Assembly (NCBI RefSeq): GCF_000430645.1
Contig: NZ_KE387186.1
Location: forward strand, 127,583-191,582
Length of the DNA stretch: 64,000 bases
Direction of reading: 5' to 3'
Source of the DNA: Aquimarina latercula DSM 2041
GTDB lineage: Bacteria; Bacteroidota; Bacteroidia; Flavobacteriales; Flavobacteriaceae
Within the stretch, counting starts at the first letter, position 1. Every line of letters starts with the position of its first letter. The notes below the pieces were generated by a model. The model saw nothing but the letters and a program-made list of their open reading frames with translations. It ran no database searches and was not told the origin of the DNA. Below, piece after piece: positions 1-10,400 of this stretch. The position numbers were made by a program, and so were the translations under genes.

Positions 1-243
1 AGACAAGACCCTACATCAGATGATTCAGTACTAACGGTATATCCAAATCCATCCAAAGAATCGATCACTATTCTGGGAGTGGAGGCTAATGATATCATTA
101 CTATTTATGACATCACTGGTAAAACGATTAAGAAAACGAAACTAACTTCTGGAGATGAGTTAATATCAATTTCGGGTATGGAATCCGGAGTTTACATACT
201 ATCTGTTTTCGGAAAAAGTAAAATACAATTTGTAAAAGAGTAA
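1..243 (+). CDS. C-terminal end of a T9SS-sorted secreted protein (partial)
   Basis: The window opens inside a gene in frame 1; 80 codons precede the TAA. The fragment carries a type A T9SS C-terminal sorting domain: VYPNPSKES, then an IxIYDITGK strand, then SGVYILSVFGK and a terminal KE. It is nearly identical to the ends of the next two genes, so the missing part is probably also a beta-helix/Ig/ricin protein; that is inference. Its first ~80 bases match the gene at 3729 best and the rest matches the gene at 279 best. The next gene starts 35 nt downstream, so the two are probably cotranscribed. Confidence 0.9.
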   Translation, partial: RQDPTSDDSVLTVYPNPSKESITILGVEANDIITIYDITGKTIKKTKLTSGDELISISGMESGVYILSVFGKSKIQFVKE

Positions 244-278
244 ATCAGCTAATTAAATTAATTTATAATAATCAAACC

Positions 279-3200
279 ATGAAAATTAAATTTTTAATTG
301 GCTTTCTCTGGGTATTCTGTGCCCAGAGTTTACTCGCCAAGGACTATTATGTAGCAACTAATGGAAATGATAATAACAACGGTGCTATAAGTAGTCCTTT
401 CAAAACATTTGCTAAAGCAGTTTCAGTAATGAAAGCTGGGGATGTATGTGTTATCCGAGAAGGAGTATATACCGAGCCTTTAGTTATTAATAAAAAAGGA
501 ACTCAAAATAATTATATCACCTTTAAAGCTGCAGATGGAGAAAATGTAAGAATCAAGGCGACAAAGTTTATAAATGGATGGCAATTACACTCCGGTAACA
601 TTTATAAGGCATCTGTGAATATGACCTTAGAAGAAAGGTTTCGGAATGTTTACCATAATCAACAATATATGGATTTGGCTAGGTGGCCAAACAATGTTGA
701 TAACAATAGATTTACGGTAGATTGTAAGTTTATTGATAATGGTGGTAGTAATTATTTTAGTGTGTCAGGAACACCAAACTTCGATTGGACAGGCGGATTA
801 GTGTATTATATTGGCGGACACTCTGGTACTAGCTGGACGAGAAGAATTACTCGTAGTGCCGGAAATAGGATTGAACACGCAGGAGTGAATATAAATAAAT
901 GGCCATTTAATCCTCATAACCCAACAATTGTAAGAAATGGACATAGAGGACAATTGTATCTGTTTAATAAATTTGAAGCCTTAGATTATGCCAGAGAATG
1001 GTATTACGATACTGTAACTAAAACACTATATTTTCAACCTGCGAATGGTAAAAAACCTGCTAATAATACAGTAGAGTATGCCACTCGTAAATTTATTGCG
1101 GAAGTAAAAGGAGATTATATAAAAATTGAAGGTATTGAGTTTTTTGGAGGAAGTGTAAAGATCAATGGTCGTTCTAATATCTTTGAGAATAATAAAGTAA
1201 TCCATGGAAGTGAAGGTTTTGATAATATAAATAGTACGAGCGCAGGTGTAGGTGAATCATCAATCGAAGTGTTGGGACCTAATACTATTATAAGAAATTG
1301 TACCATTAATCATAGTTCTGCAAATGGAATTTCGGTTCAGAGTTGGGCAAATGCTCATAATTCTATTATCGAGAAAAATACCATTTCAAATATCGATTAT
1401 TTAGGAATTCATGCTACGCCTATAAGAACGAGAGCAAATAATGTAAAAGTCCTAAAGAATAAAATTACCAATTCAGGAAGAGATGGAATGTACGTTAGTG
1501 GAGATAACTGCGAAGTTGCTTATAATGATGTGTCAAGAGCGCAGCTAATCAATGCTGATTCAGGAGTTTTTTATACAGTTGGTGATGATAGACGAAAAGG
1601 AACTGAAATTCATCATAATTGGTTTCATGATTCAAAACCACCTTCATATGCCGGAAATAAAGCGGCTGGAATTTACTTAGATAATAATAGTAAAGGGTAC
1701 GTTGTTCATCATAATGTAGTATGGAATGTATCTTGGACTGGTTATCAGGTAAACTGGAACAATGAACATTTAGACTTTTTTCATAACACTATCTGGAATG
1801 CAGGAGAAGCGATGGATTCTTGGGTAAATGGTTATCCACAAAGTGATAATAGAGTTTATAATAATTATTCGAATAAAGAAGGATGGCATGAAGCACCAGG
1901 GTTTGAATACAAGAATAATATAATAAATGCTACTTCTCCATTTGAGAATGCAAATGGTCTAAATTTTATGCCAAAATCTAATGGATCTGTGGTCAATAGC
2001 GGAAGAGTGATTGCAGGATTCGAAAAAGCTTATAAAGGTTCTGCACCAGATATTGGAGCTTACGAACGAGGAGGAACGAGATGGACCGCAGGAATTGATG
2101 CAATAGAAGATACAGGAGAGGGAGATGCAGCAAATGATCAAATTGTATTTATCAACCCTTCTACTACAATTGCTTCTCAAACTTCCTATGATTTTGAAGT
2201 GCAATACAGTGCAGATACCAATAGAGATATTGTAGTACAGTTTTGGTCAGCTACCGAATGGTTAGGTCAGAAAAGAGTTACTGTGGGAAGTGGTTCAGAT
2301 ACTACAATTGTAACAGTCGATTTACCAACAGCACCAATCCCGGGTTCTGGATATGTTTATAAAGCAGATATTAGACCTGTAGGTACTAGTTGGCAAGAGG
2401 CTATTGATACTGATCAGATTAATAATGTAACTGTGCAAGGGCAAACATTAGAAGATAAAATATCTTTTAGTAATTCTCCGAATAGTATGGCGCAGGCGAC
2501 TTCTTATACTTTAGATGTAAACTATGAGGCTTCTTCTAATAGAGAAATTGTAATGTCTTTTTGGTCAGCTACCGGATGGATTGCAGCGCAAGAAGAAGTG
2601 GTAACAGCAGGAACTGGATCTAAAGCAATTACAATCGATCTTCCGAATATGCCACAACCTGGTTCAGGATATTTATTTAAGGTACATATTAGACCAGTAG
2701 GAACTACTTGGCAAGATGCATTAGCTACTGATCAGACAAATGATATTACTGTTACTGAACTTTTTACTCAGTTAATTCCAAATGGTATTTATCATATAGA
2801 ATCTCCTCAGAATAATGAGAGATTACTAGCTCGTGCTTTAGAAAGCCATAGTGCCAGAATGCATAAGCCAACAAATTTTGATGATCAGAAATGGGAGATT
2901 AAGCATATTAGTGATAATTCATATACCATTAAAAATGTTGGAACTAATAGATATTTGGAAGTTCCTTATGCACGTTGTGAAAATGGAAGTAATGTAGGTA
3001 CTTGGATCAATGATTTGGATTCTCATAAGAAATGGAAAATCGTTAAGAATGGAAATGATATTTATGGAATAAAACCGATGCATTGTCTTTCTAGAGCATT
3101 AGATAGAGCCGGAGGAACCATTGGGACAAATGCCATTATCTGGAATTATAGTAGTACCAATACAAACCAAAAGTGGAAAGTTCTCTCCGTAGGAAACAGA

Positions 3201-3440
3201 CAGGATCCTACATCAGATAATTCATTACTAGCAGTATATCCAAATCCGTCCAAAGAATCGATTGCTATTCTAGGAGTTGAAGCGAATGATATTATTACTA
3301 TTTATGATATCACTGGTAAAACGATTAAGAAAACGAAACTAACTTCTGGAGATGAGTTAATATCAATTTCAGACATGGAGTCTGGAGTTTATATCTTATC
3401 CGTCTTCGGAAAAAGTAAAACACAATTTGTAAAAGAGTAA
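279..3440 (+). CDS. Secreted right-handed beta-helix protein with two Ig-like domains, ricin-type lectin domain and T9SS tail
   Basis: The 1053-residue product has a signal peptide (about 1-20, ending LLA). A right-handed parallel beta-helix follows (about 22-600; N-terminal YYVATNGNDNNNG, many N-rich turns, HHN and GIYLDNN rungs). Two copies of a ~100-residue Ig-like domain lie at about 619-719 and 720-825, each with an FWS(A/S)T(G/E)W core and RPVGT(S/T)WQ(E/D)A. A ricin-type beta-trefoil lectin occupies about 830-975 and a T9SS type A sorting domain about 980-1053. The fold is used by polysaccharide lyases and several glycoside hydrolases (an ARWPN motif near residue 134 also occurs in beta-helix glycosidases), so a cell-surface or secreted polysaccharide-active enzyme is likely. 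Family and substrate cannot be assigned by eye. It is a paralogue of the gene at 3729. Confidence 0.85.
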   Translation: MKIKFLIGFLWVFCAQSLLAKDYYVATNGNDNNNGAISSPFKTFAKAVSVMKAGDVCVIREGVYTEPLVINKKGTQNNYITFKAADGENVRIKATKFINGWQLHSGNIYKASVNMTLEERFRNVYHNQQYMDLARWPNNVDNNRFTVDCKFIDNGGSNYFSVSGTPNFDWTGGLVYYIGGHSGTSWTRRITRSAGNRIEHAGVNINKWPFNPHNPTIVRNGHRGQLYLFNKFEALDYAREWYYDTVTKTLYFQPANGKKPANNTVEYATRKFIAEVKGDYIKIEGIEFFGGSVKINGRSNIFENNKVIHGSEGFDNINSTSAGVGESSIEVLGPNTIIRNCTINHSSANGISVQSWANAHNSIIEKNTISNIDYLGIHATPIRTRANNVKVLKNKITNSGRDGMYVSGDNCEVAYNDVSRAQLINADSGVFYTVGDDRRKGTEIHHNWFHDSKPPSYAGNKAAGIYLDNNSKGYVVHHNVVWNVSWTGYQVNWNNEHLDFFHNTIWNAGEAMDSWVNGYPQSDNRVYNNYSNKEGWHEAPGFEYKNNIINATSPFENANGLNFMPKSNGSVVNSGRVIAGFEKAYKGSAPDIGAYERGGTRWTAGIDAIEDTGEGDAANDQIVFINPSTTIASQTSYDFEVQYSADTNRDIVVQFWSATEWLGQKRVTVGSGSDTTIVTVDLPTAPIPGSGYVYKADIRPVGTSWQEAIDTDQINNVTVQGQTLEDKISFSNSPNSMAQATSYTLDVNYEASSNREIVMSFWSATGWIAAQEEVVTAGTGSKAITIDLPNMPQPGSGYLFKVHIRPVGTTWQDALATDQTNDITVTELFTQLIPNGIYHIESPQNNERLLARALESHSARMHKPTNFDDQKWEIKHISDNSYTIKNVGTNRYLEVPYARCENGSNVGTWINDLDSHKKWKIVKNGNDIYGIKPMHCLSRALDRAGGTIGTNAIIWNYSSTNTNQKWKVLSVGNRQDPTSDNSLLAVYPNPSKESIAILGVEANDIITIYDITGKTIKKTKLTSGDELISISDMESGVYILSVFGKSKTQFVKE

Positions 3441-3672
3441 CAACTCTAAAAATTATTTAATTAAAAGAAAACATTCCTTATGCGGTTATCAAGAATATGG
3501 TAAGCGCGTGAGGTGATGTTAACGAACTAAACCGATTGATATTGTAGATCAAAATTTTTAGGGGAAATTATCTATATCTAGAGTAAAAAAATCTTGATAT
3601 AGTCCTAATTTATGTAATGGTCTCGAAATATCTAACGAATTCTTTTTGAATCCTAGCGATTAATAAAATAGA

Positions 3673-3695
3673 AAAATACGTTTTAAACGTATTTT
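3673..3695. promoter_or_regulatory. Perfect 23-bp palindrome upstream of the second beta-helix gene
   Basis: AAAATACGTTT and AAACGTATTTT are exact reverse complements separated by a single T, and the element ends 33 nt before the start codon at 3729. It contains TACGTTTT, one base away from the Bacteroidota -7 consensus TAnnTTTG, so it could be an operator over a promoter. A hairpin in the leader is the alternative. There is no U-rich tail suited to termination of the upstream gene. The rest of the 288-bp gap 3441-3728 shows only a weak 7-bp inverted repeat (3572-3578 with 3596-3602). Confidence 0.55.
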
Positions 3696-3728
3696 ATACA
3701 TTTAAAAACCAAAAGCTACTCAAAAACC

Positions 3729-6700
3729 ATGAAAACTAACCAAAAACTTCAATTCATATTGCAAAAATATGTCTTGATATTCTTCTTAACTATAGCATCA
3801 TCGTTATGTGCTAAGAATATTTATGTTTCTAAAAACGGAAACGATAATAATCCAGGAACACAATCTAAACCATATAAGACAATCGCAAAAGCTTCTTCTG
3901 TTGCCCAAGCTGGGGATGTGGTCATCATTGGAGGCGGTACTTATGAAGAACTGTTGCGGCCTGTGCGATCTGGAACAGCAGGGAATCCAATTATATACCG
4001 ATCCAAAGCTGGAGAAAAGGTAATCATAACAGCAATGCAAGCTGTTAATAATTGGAGTAAAGACCAAGGTAAGATCTATAAAGCACAAGTTACTTGGGAT
4101 TTAGGACAAGATAATATGACATTACATAATGATAAACTCATGGATCTTGCTAGATGGCCAAACAATGTAACGCAAAACTTATTCAAACGTGATTATTTAC
4201 CAGCTTGTAATAGAGGTGCTGCAGGAGGTGGGAAAACTTGGTTAAATTATAATGGAAGCCAATCCAATGGACATGCAACGAGTATTCCTCATGCTGGTAA
4301 ATGGCAAAATGGAGGTTCAATTCATTTTTATGGTGGAGCAGGATTTTTAGCCTGGACGGATTATGTAACGAATTCCTCTTCTAATCGAATAGATTTTAAA
4401 TTACAAAGAGCGCAAAACTGGATTCAATTAAGGCATAATCCAGGATATACTGGACATGGTATCAAAAAGGGTGAGTTTTTTCTACAAGGAATAAAAGAGG
4501 CTTTGGATTATAAAAATGAATGGTTTTATGATAAAAGAAATAAAACACTTTATGTTCAAATTGAAGGTGGAGGATCACCAGCAAATAATTCTATTCGTTT
4601 TAGAAGAAGAACACAGACTATAAATCTAAATAAAAATTACATTCATATTGAAGGAATAGCTGTTTTTGGCGGTTCCATTGATATCAGTGGTAATAATAAT
4701 AAGTTATATGCGGTTTCAAGTTTTTATGGTAATCACACCTTAGGTGTTATCAATGGATTTGACTCTAGACGACAAAGTGTTCTGATAACAGGTAATAAGA
4801 ATCTTATTGAAAAATGTGAAATTGCTTGGGGAGCAGGAAATGGAGTTTATGATAAAGGAGATGATAATAGATTGTTGAATTCTTATGTTCATGATTTTAA
4901 TTATTTAGGTAACTATGATTGTGTGCTAAATACTCGTGGGGCAAAACGAGGAAAATACAGAAATAATACCCTAACTAGAGCTGGTAAAGATGTAATTCAA
5001 GCATATGTTGATGGCGGGGAATTTGCATATAATGATATTAGTAATAATAACTTTATCGCCGATGATGGAGGATTACTTTATACGACTAACGCAAGAGCTG
5101 CTAAATCATCTATTCATCATAATACTTTTCATGACTCTAAAGCTCGAACTGGTAGATTTAAAGGAGCAGGAATTTATTTAGATAACGATTCTAAAAATTG
5201 GGATGTCCACCATAACGTTGTATGGAACACTAAATGGACCAACATACAGATTAATTGGGATGGTACAAACCTCAATATTTTCAATAATACCTTTGCCAAA
5301 GGTTCTGCAACTATGGGGGCATGGCACAAACCAGGTACTCAATTTAGTAATGTAAAAGTTTGGAATAACATAACAGATAAAGAAGCTACAGATCAAGATG
5401 GAAATCAAGAAACTGAAAGTACTTGGGAACCGCAGTCCGATAAGCAGAATAACTTGGTAAGCAGAAATTCTTTTAAAAACTATAATAATAATGATTATAC
5501 CTTAAAATCAGGAGCTCAAGCAATTGATTATGGAAGGGTTATTAGCGGATACACAGATGGTTATCAAGGGAATAAGCCTGATGTAGGAGCTTATGAGTTT
5601 GGTGTGCCACCATTTAGAACAGGAATCAACTGGAATTCGGACCTAGGTCCTACAGGAAATGGGTGTTATGGATTACCAGGTGAAGGTTGTAATGTGAGTA
5701 CTACTCCAGATGAGGTTACTTTTGTAAATCCAGCAACAACTATTCAACCACAAACCTCCTATGATTTTAAAGTGAATTATAGTGCTTCCACAAATAGAGA
5801 AATTGTGGTAGAATTTTGGTCATCAACGGGCTGGTTAGGTCAGCAAATGGTATCAGTGAATGCAGGGACGGGAACAACAAATGTTACCGTTGATTTAGCA
5901 TCTGCACCAACTCCAGGTACAGGATATATTTACAAAGCGCATATAAGACCAGTAGGTACTACCTGGCAGGAAGCTATCGATAGAGATCAGGTGGAAAATG
6001 TAACGGTTGCTAACCAAACATTTGCAGATAAGGTTTCTTTTAGTAATGCACCAACTACTATTGTACAAGCTACTTCGTATTCATTTGATATTAATTATGA
6101 AGCTTCAGCCACTAGAGATATTATCGTAGAGTTTTGGTCATCTACAGGTTGGATTGCACAACAAAATGTGCAAGTTGCTAAAGGTATTGGTACAAAAACA
6201 ATTACTGTTAGCCTACCTAATTTGCCTCCACCTGGAAATGGATATGTTTATAAAGTTCATATCAGACCGTTAAATACATCATGGCAAGATGCCATTGACA
6301 GAGATCAAGTAAATAATGTGACAGTAAGTACTCGTTTTACCCAGCTAATCCCAAATGGTATTTATTATATAGAATCTCCTCAGAATAATGAAAGATTATT
6401 AGCTCGCGCTTTAGAAAGCCATAGTGCTAGAATGCATAAGCCAGCGAATTTTGATGATCAGAAATGGGAGATTAAGCATATTAGTGATAATTCATATACC
6501 ATTAAAAATTTAGGAACGAACAGATATTTAGAAGTTCCTTATGCTCGTTGTGAAAATGGAACCAATGTCGCCACTTGGACCGATGATGTAGATTCTCATA
6601 AGAAATGGAAAATCGTTAAGAATGGTAATGATATTTATGGGGTAAAACCGATGCATTGTCTTTCTAGAGCATTAGATAGAGCCGGAGGAGTAGTTGGTGC

Positions 6701-7013
6701 GAATGCAACTATTTGGGATTATAATAATACAAATGCGAATCAAAAATGGAAAATTCTCTCCGTTGGGAACAGACAAGACCCTACATCAGATGATTCAGTA
6801 CTAACGGTATATCCAAATCCATCCAAAGAATCGATCACTATTCTGGGAGTTGAGGCTAATGATATTATTACTATTTATGATCTAACAGGTAAGATTGTTA
6901 AACAAACTAAATTAACCACCAATAATAAATCAGTGAATGTTTCTGATATGGCATCTGGACTTTATGTTTTATCAGTATTTGGTAAGGATAAAGTGCAGTT
7001 TGTTAAAGACTAA
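3729..7013 (+). CDS. Secreted right-handed beta-helix protein with two Ig-like domains, ricin-type lectin domain and T9SS tail (paralogue)
   Basis: The 1094-residue product has the same architecture as the gene at 279. A signal peptide covers about 1-28 and is followed by a beta-helix core beginning IYVSKNGNDNNPG and containing the LARWPNN motif. Two FWSSTGW Ig-like repeats (about 660-865), a ricin beta-trefoil (about 870-1015) and a T9SS sorting domain (about 1020-1094) follow. The catalytic core has diverged strongly from its neighbour, while the Ig, ricin and sorting modules are close to identical, so the cores may act on different linkages of the same substrate and the tails appear to be homogenised. 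The gene has its own leader with a 23-bp palindrome. A polysaccharide lyase or glycosidase is likely; the family is not resolved. Confidence 0.85.
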   Translation: MKTNQKLQFILQKYVLIFFLTIASSLCAKNIYVSKNGNDNNPGTQSKPYKTIAKASSVAQAGDVVIIGGGTYEELLRPVRSGTAGNPIIYRSKAGEKVIITAMQAVNNWSKDQGKIYKAQVTWDLGQDNMTLHNDKLMDLARWPNNVTQNLFKRDYLPACNRGAAGGGKTWLNYNGSQSNGHATSIPHAGKWQNGGSIHFYGGAGFLAWTDYVTNSSSNRIDFKLQRAQNWIQLRHNPGYTGHGIKKGEFFLQGIKEALDYKNEWFYDKRNKTLYVQIEGGGSPANNSIRFRRRTQTINLNKNYIHIEGIAVFGGSIDISGNNNKLYAVSSFYGNHTLGVINGFDSRRQSVLITGNKNLIEKCEIAWGAGNGVYDKGDDNRLLNSYVHDFNYLGNYDCVLNTRGAKRGKYRNNTLTRAGKDVIQAYVDGGEFAYNDISNNNFIADDGGLLYTTNARAAKSSIHHNTFHDSKARTGRFKGAGIYLDNDSKNWDVHHNVVWNTKWTNIQINWDGTNLNIFNNTFAKGSATMGAWHKPGTQFSNVKVWNNITDKEATDQDGNQETESTWEPQSDKQNNLVSRNSFKNYNNNDYTLKSGAQAIDYGRVISGYTDGYQGNKPDVGAYEFGVPPFRTGINWNSDLGPTGNGCYGLPGEGCNVSTTPDEVTFVNPATTIQPQTSYDFKVNYSASTNREIVVEFWSSTGWLGQQMVSVNAGTGTTNVTVDLASAPTPGTGYIYKAHIRPVGTTWQEAIDRDQVENVTVANQTFADKVSFSNAPTTIVQATSYSFDINYEASATRDIIVEFWSSTGWIAQQNVQVAKGIGTKTITVSLPNLPPPGNGYVYKVHIRPLNTSWQDAIDRDQVNNVTVSTRFTQLIPNGIYYIESPQNNERLLARALESHSARMHKPANFDDQKWEIKHISDNSYTIKNLGTNRYLEVPYARCENGTNVATWTDDVDSHKKWKIVKNGNDIYGVKPMHCLSRALDRAGGVVGANATIWDYNNTNANQKWKILSVGNRQDPTSDDSVLTVYPNPSKESITILGVEANDIITIYDLTGKIVKQTKLTTNNKSVNVSDMASGLYVLSVFGKDKVQFVKD

Positions 7014-7414
7014 ATCAAAATTTTCAACCCTTTTTTTTAAACATGAAAAACATAAATCAAATAGTTAATTAAAAGTTAAAAAACAATAATTTTCAGTAGG
7101 ACAAAAGTCCATTTGACCCAATAAGGTAGCATAAGTTATAATAACTATTTTGTTAATTAAATATCGAATTCTAAATGAATTTTAACGAATTCTATTTCCA
7201 AAAGAACACTTAATAGTTTTGATAAATTTAATAAGCTTATGAGATCTTAAATTCGAGAAATCTTTCGTTTTTAACTTCGTGTTAAAACTTGTTAACTAAC
7301 TGTTTGTTAGGTGTTTTGATTCGAAATTAAAAACAATAAAAGACGTTCTTTGAATACTTACACGAACAAAATAAATATCTTAAAACCAAACACACACAAA
7401 AAACAATTTAAATC
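7014..7414. other. 401-bp AT-rich intergenic leader
   Basis: No open frame with coding character and no strong terminator hairpin is visible. A TAGTTTTG at 7215-7222 fits the -7 consensus TAnnTTTG but has no clear TTG 19-21 nt upstream. The last ~100 nt are a long untranslated leader before the gene at 7415. Confidence 0.4.
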
Positions 7415-10400
7415 ATGAAATTAACTAAACTCAACGTTCTATTAACGTTCTTGTTTCTAGGGTTTTTGCTACAAGCTCAAACACCAGAAGGAGAATTAAA
7501 GAGATGGCACAAAGTCACTCTGACCTTTAACGGTCCTAACACCTCAGAGACCGCAAACCCAAATCCTTTTTCGGATTATCGATTGGATGTAACATTTACA
7601 CATCAAGGTAGTAATACTAGTTATACTGTACCAGGATATTTTGCCGCTTGCGGAAATGCAGAAAATAATAGTTGTGATTCCGGTAATAAATGGCGAGTAA
7701 ATTTTGCTCCAGATCAGACTGGTACATGGAATTGGTCGGCTTCTTTTAAATCAGGATCCAATGTAGCAATAAATGGTGGAGGATCTAATGCTGGATTTAT
7801 GAATGGTGATACGGGATCTTTTAATATTGCTGAATCAAATAAGTCAGGAAGAGATTATAGAAGTAAAGAACTTGGAAGGCTTAAGTATATTGGAGAACAT
7901 TATTTAAAGCATGTAGGAACAAATCCCAGTAATCCGAATGGACCTTGGTTTGTAAAAGCTGGAGCAGATTCTCCAGAAAATGCTTTTAACTATGTAGATT
8001 TCGATGCTACACCAAGTTATAATAATAACCTTAATAAAATAGGAAATAAAACGTGGCAACCACATCAAAGAGATTATGTAGCTGCTGATGCATCTTCTTA
8101 TACTTGGTCGAATGGTAAAGGAACAGAAATTTTAGGTATGATCAACTACCTATCTGGTCAAGGAGCTAATGTTGTTTCTTTTTTAACATGGAACACTTCT
8201 GGAGATGGAGGAGCAGTTTTTCCGCATGTTTTGAAAGTTTCTGAACAAGAGTATGGAAACACAGCAAGAGGCCAACAATGGGATAAGGTTCATCACGATA
8301 GATTTGATGTGTCCAAAATGGCTCAATGGGAAAAAGTAATGGAGTATGCTGATAAAAAAGGAGTATATCTTCATTTTAAAACCATGGAGACGGAGAATGA
8401 TAATAAAATGGATGGTGATAATTTCGGAAGAGAAAGAAAATTATACTATCGTGAATTAATTGCAAGATTTAGTCATCATTTAGCACTAAACTGGAATTTA
8501 ACAGAAGAAACTACTTTAAAAGATCAAGTAGCAAAATCGACTGCAACTTATATTAAAAATGTGGATCCATATGATCATAATATTGTGATTCATACATATC
8601 CAAATCAACAAGACCAGCGATATAATCCATTGTTAGGAAATAACTCTGATTTAACCGGGGCTTCTATCCAAACAGGAAAAAACAACGTTCATAATGATGT
8701 GCGAAGATGGTTAGAAAAGTCTAGAAATTCAGGTAAAAAATGGGTAGTTGCTAATGATGAACAAGGTCCTGCTTCTACAGGAGTTAGAATTTCTGATAAA
8801 GAAGTAAGGCATAGAATTTTATGGGCTACTCTTATAGCAGGAGGAACAGGAGTAGAGTATTACAGTGGTTATACTAATGATGATGGTGATATAAACGGAA
8901 ATGATCAGCGTAAAAGAGGTAATAAGTATAAAGAAGGAGGTTATGCACTTAGCTTTTTTAATCGTTATCTCCAGTCAGATATGGTGAACATGGTAAGTTC
9001 TGACGGTGTAACTTCGGATAATAACGATTATGTATTAGCAAAATCGGGTAGCATCTATGCAGTCTATAGACCTAATGGAGGATCTACAGGATTAAGTTTA
9101 CCAGGAGGTAATAATAAATACGATGTACAATGGTATAATCCACGTTCTGGGGGAAATTTATCCACTAAACAAACTCTTGGAAACAATCTTGTTGCTCCAG
9201 ATAATAATGACTGGGTAGCCCTAGTAACAAGTAAGGATGGTGATAATAATGGTGGAGGAAATTGTGGTACAATTTCTATGCAGGCAATTACAGATTTCCC
9301 TACACTTTCGGTAGCGGGTTTTTCACCTGCTTATAAAGATAATGCTCGAAATGCTCTAGCAATTAATGCCGCACAATACAAAGATAAGTTTGCTGCTGCA
9401 GAAGCTACTTTTAATGGAGATTCTGGAACTTATGATATCAATTTAGCTACACTTACAGAAATTGATGGCGAATCAACATACAGAGTTTCTGTTAATGGAA
9501 CACGTATTGGTGAGTTTGTAAACCCTACAACTACTACTGATTATACTGCATCGGGGAGAACTTTTACAGGTGTTCAGGTTACTAAAGGTGATAAAATTAG
9601 AGTAGAATTTAACTCTCATACCAATGGTACCATACCAGAAGGTAATAGTACTGCATATTCTAGAGGAAGATGGACAGCTTTAAACTTCACTTGTACTGAC
9701 AACGGTGGTGATGGAGGCGACGGCGGAGACGGCGGCGGTGATGGAGATAACTGTATCCCAACAGAACAAAATGGAATCCTAGCTGTAGAAGCAGAGAAGT
9801 TTGAAAGTCAAACTAAAGTAGCTGATAGAAAATGGTACGTGTTAGATGGTAGTGGAGCTTCAACTCCTACACCAGATCCGGATCCAGATCACTCTAATGG
9901 AGCTAGTGGAGGCGGATACTTAGAAATCTTGCCAGATACGCGAGTAACTCATAGTGACCCATTAGTAAATGGAGTAAGTTTTTCTAATACTCCTGGACAA
10001 GTAGCGATCATCGATTACAAAGTTAAGTTTACAAGTGCTGGAAGATACTTTGTATGGGTTAGAGCACATTCTACTGGATCCGAAGATAATGGAATTCATG
10101 TAGGATTAAATGGAAACTGGCCAGCATCAGGTGCAAGAATGCAATGGTGTGCTGGTAAAAACCAATGGACTTGGGAAAGTAAGCAAAGAACCAATGCAAA
10201 TCACTGTGGAGAAGCGCAAAAGATCTATTTAGATATTCCTTCTGCAGGAGTGCATACAATCTCTTTCTCTATGAGAGAAGATGGTTTCGAAATGGATAAA
10301 TTTGTATTGTCAAAAGCTTATAATAAGCCATCAGGTGCAGGACCAGATGTATTCTATACAGATTGCCAGGATCAAAATACCGCTCCTCAAGTTTCTGTGA

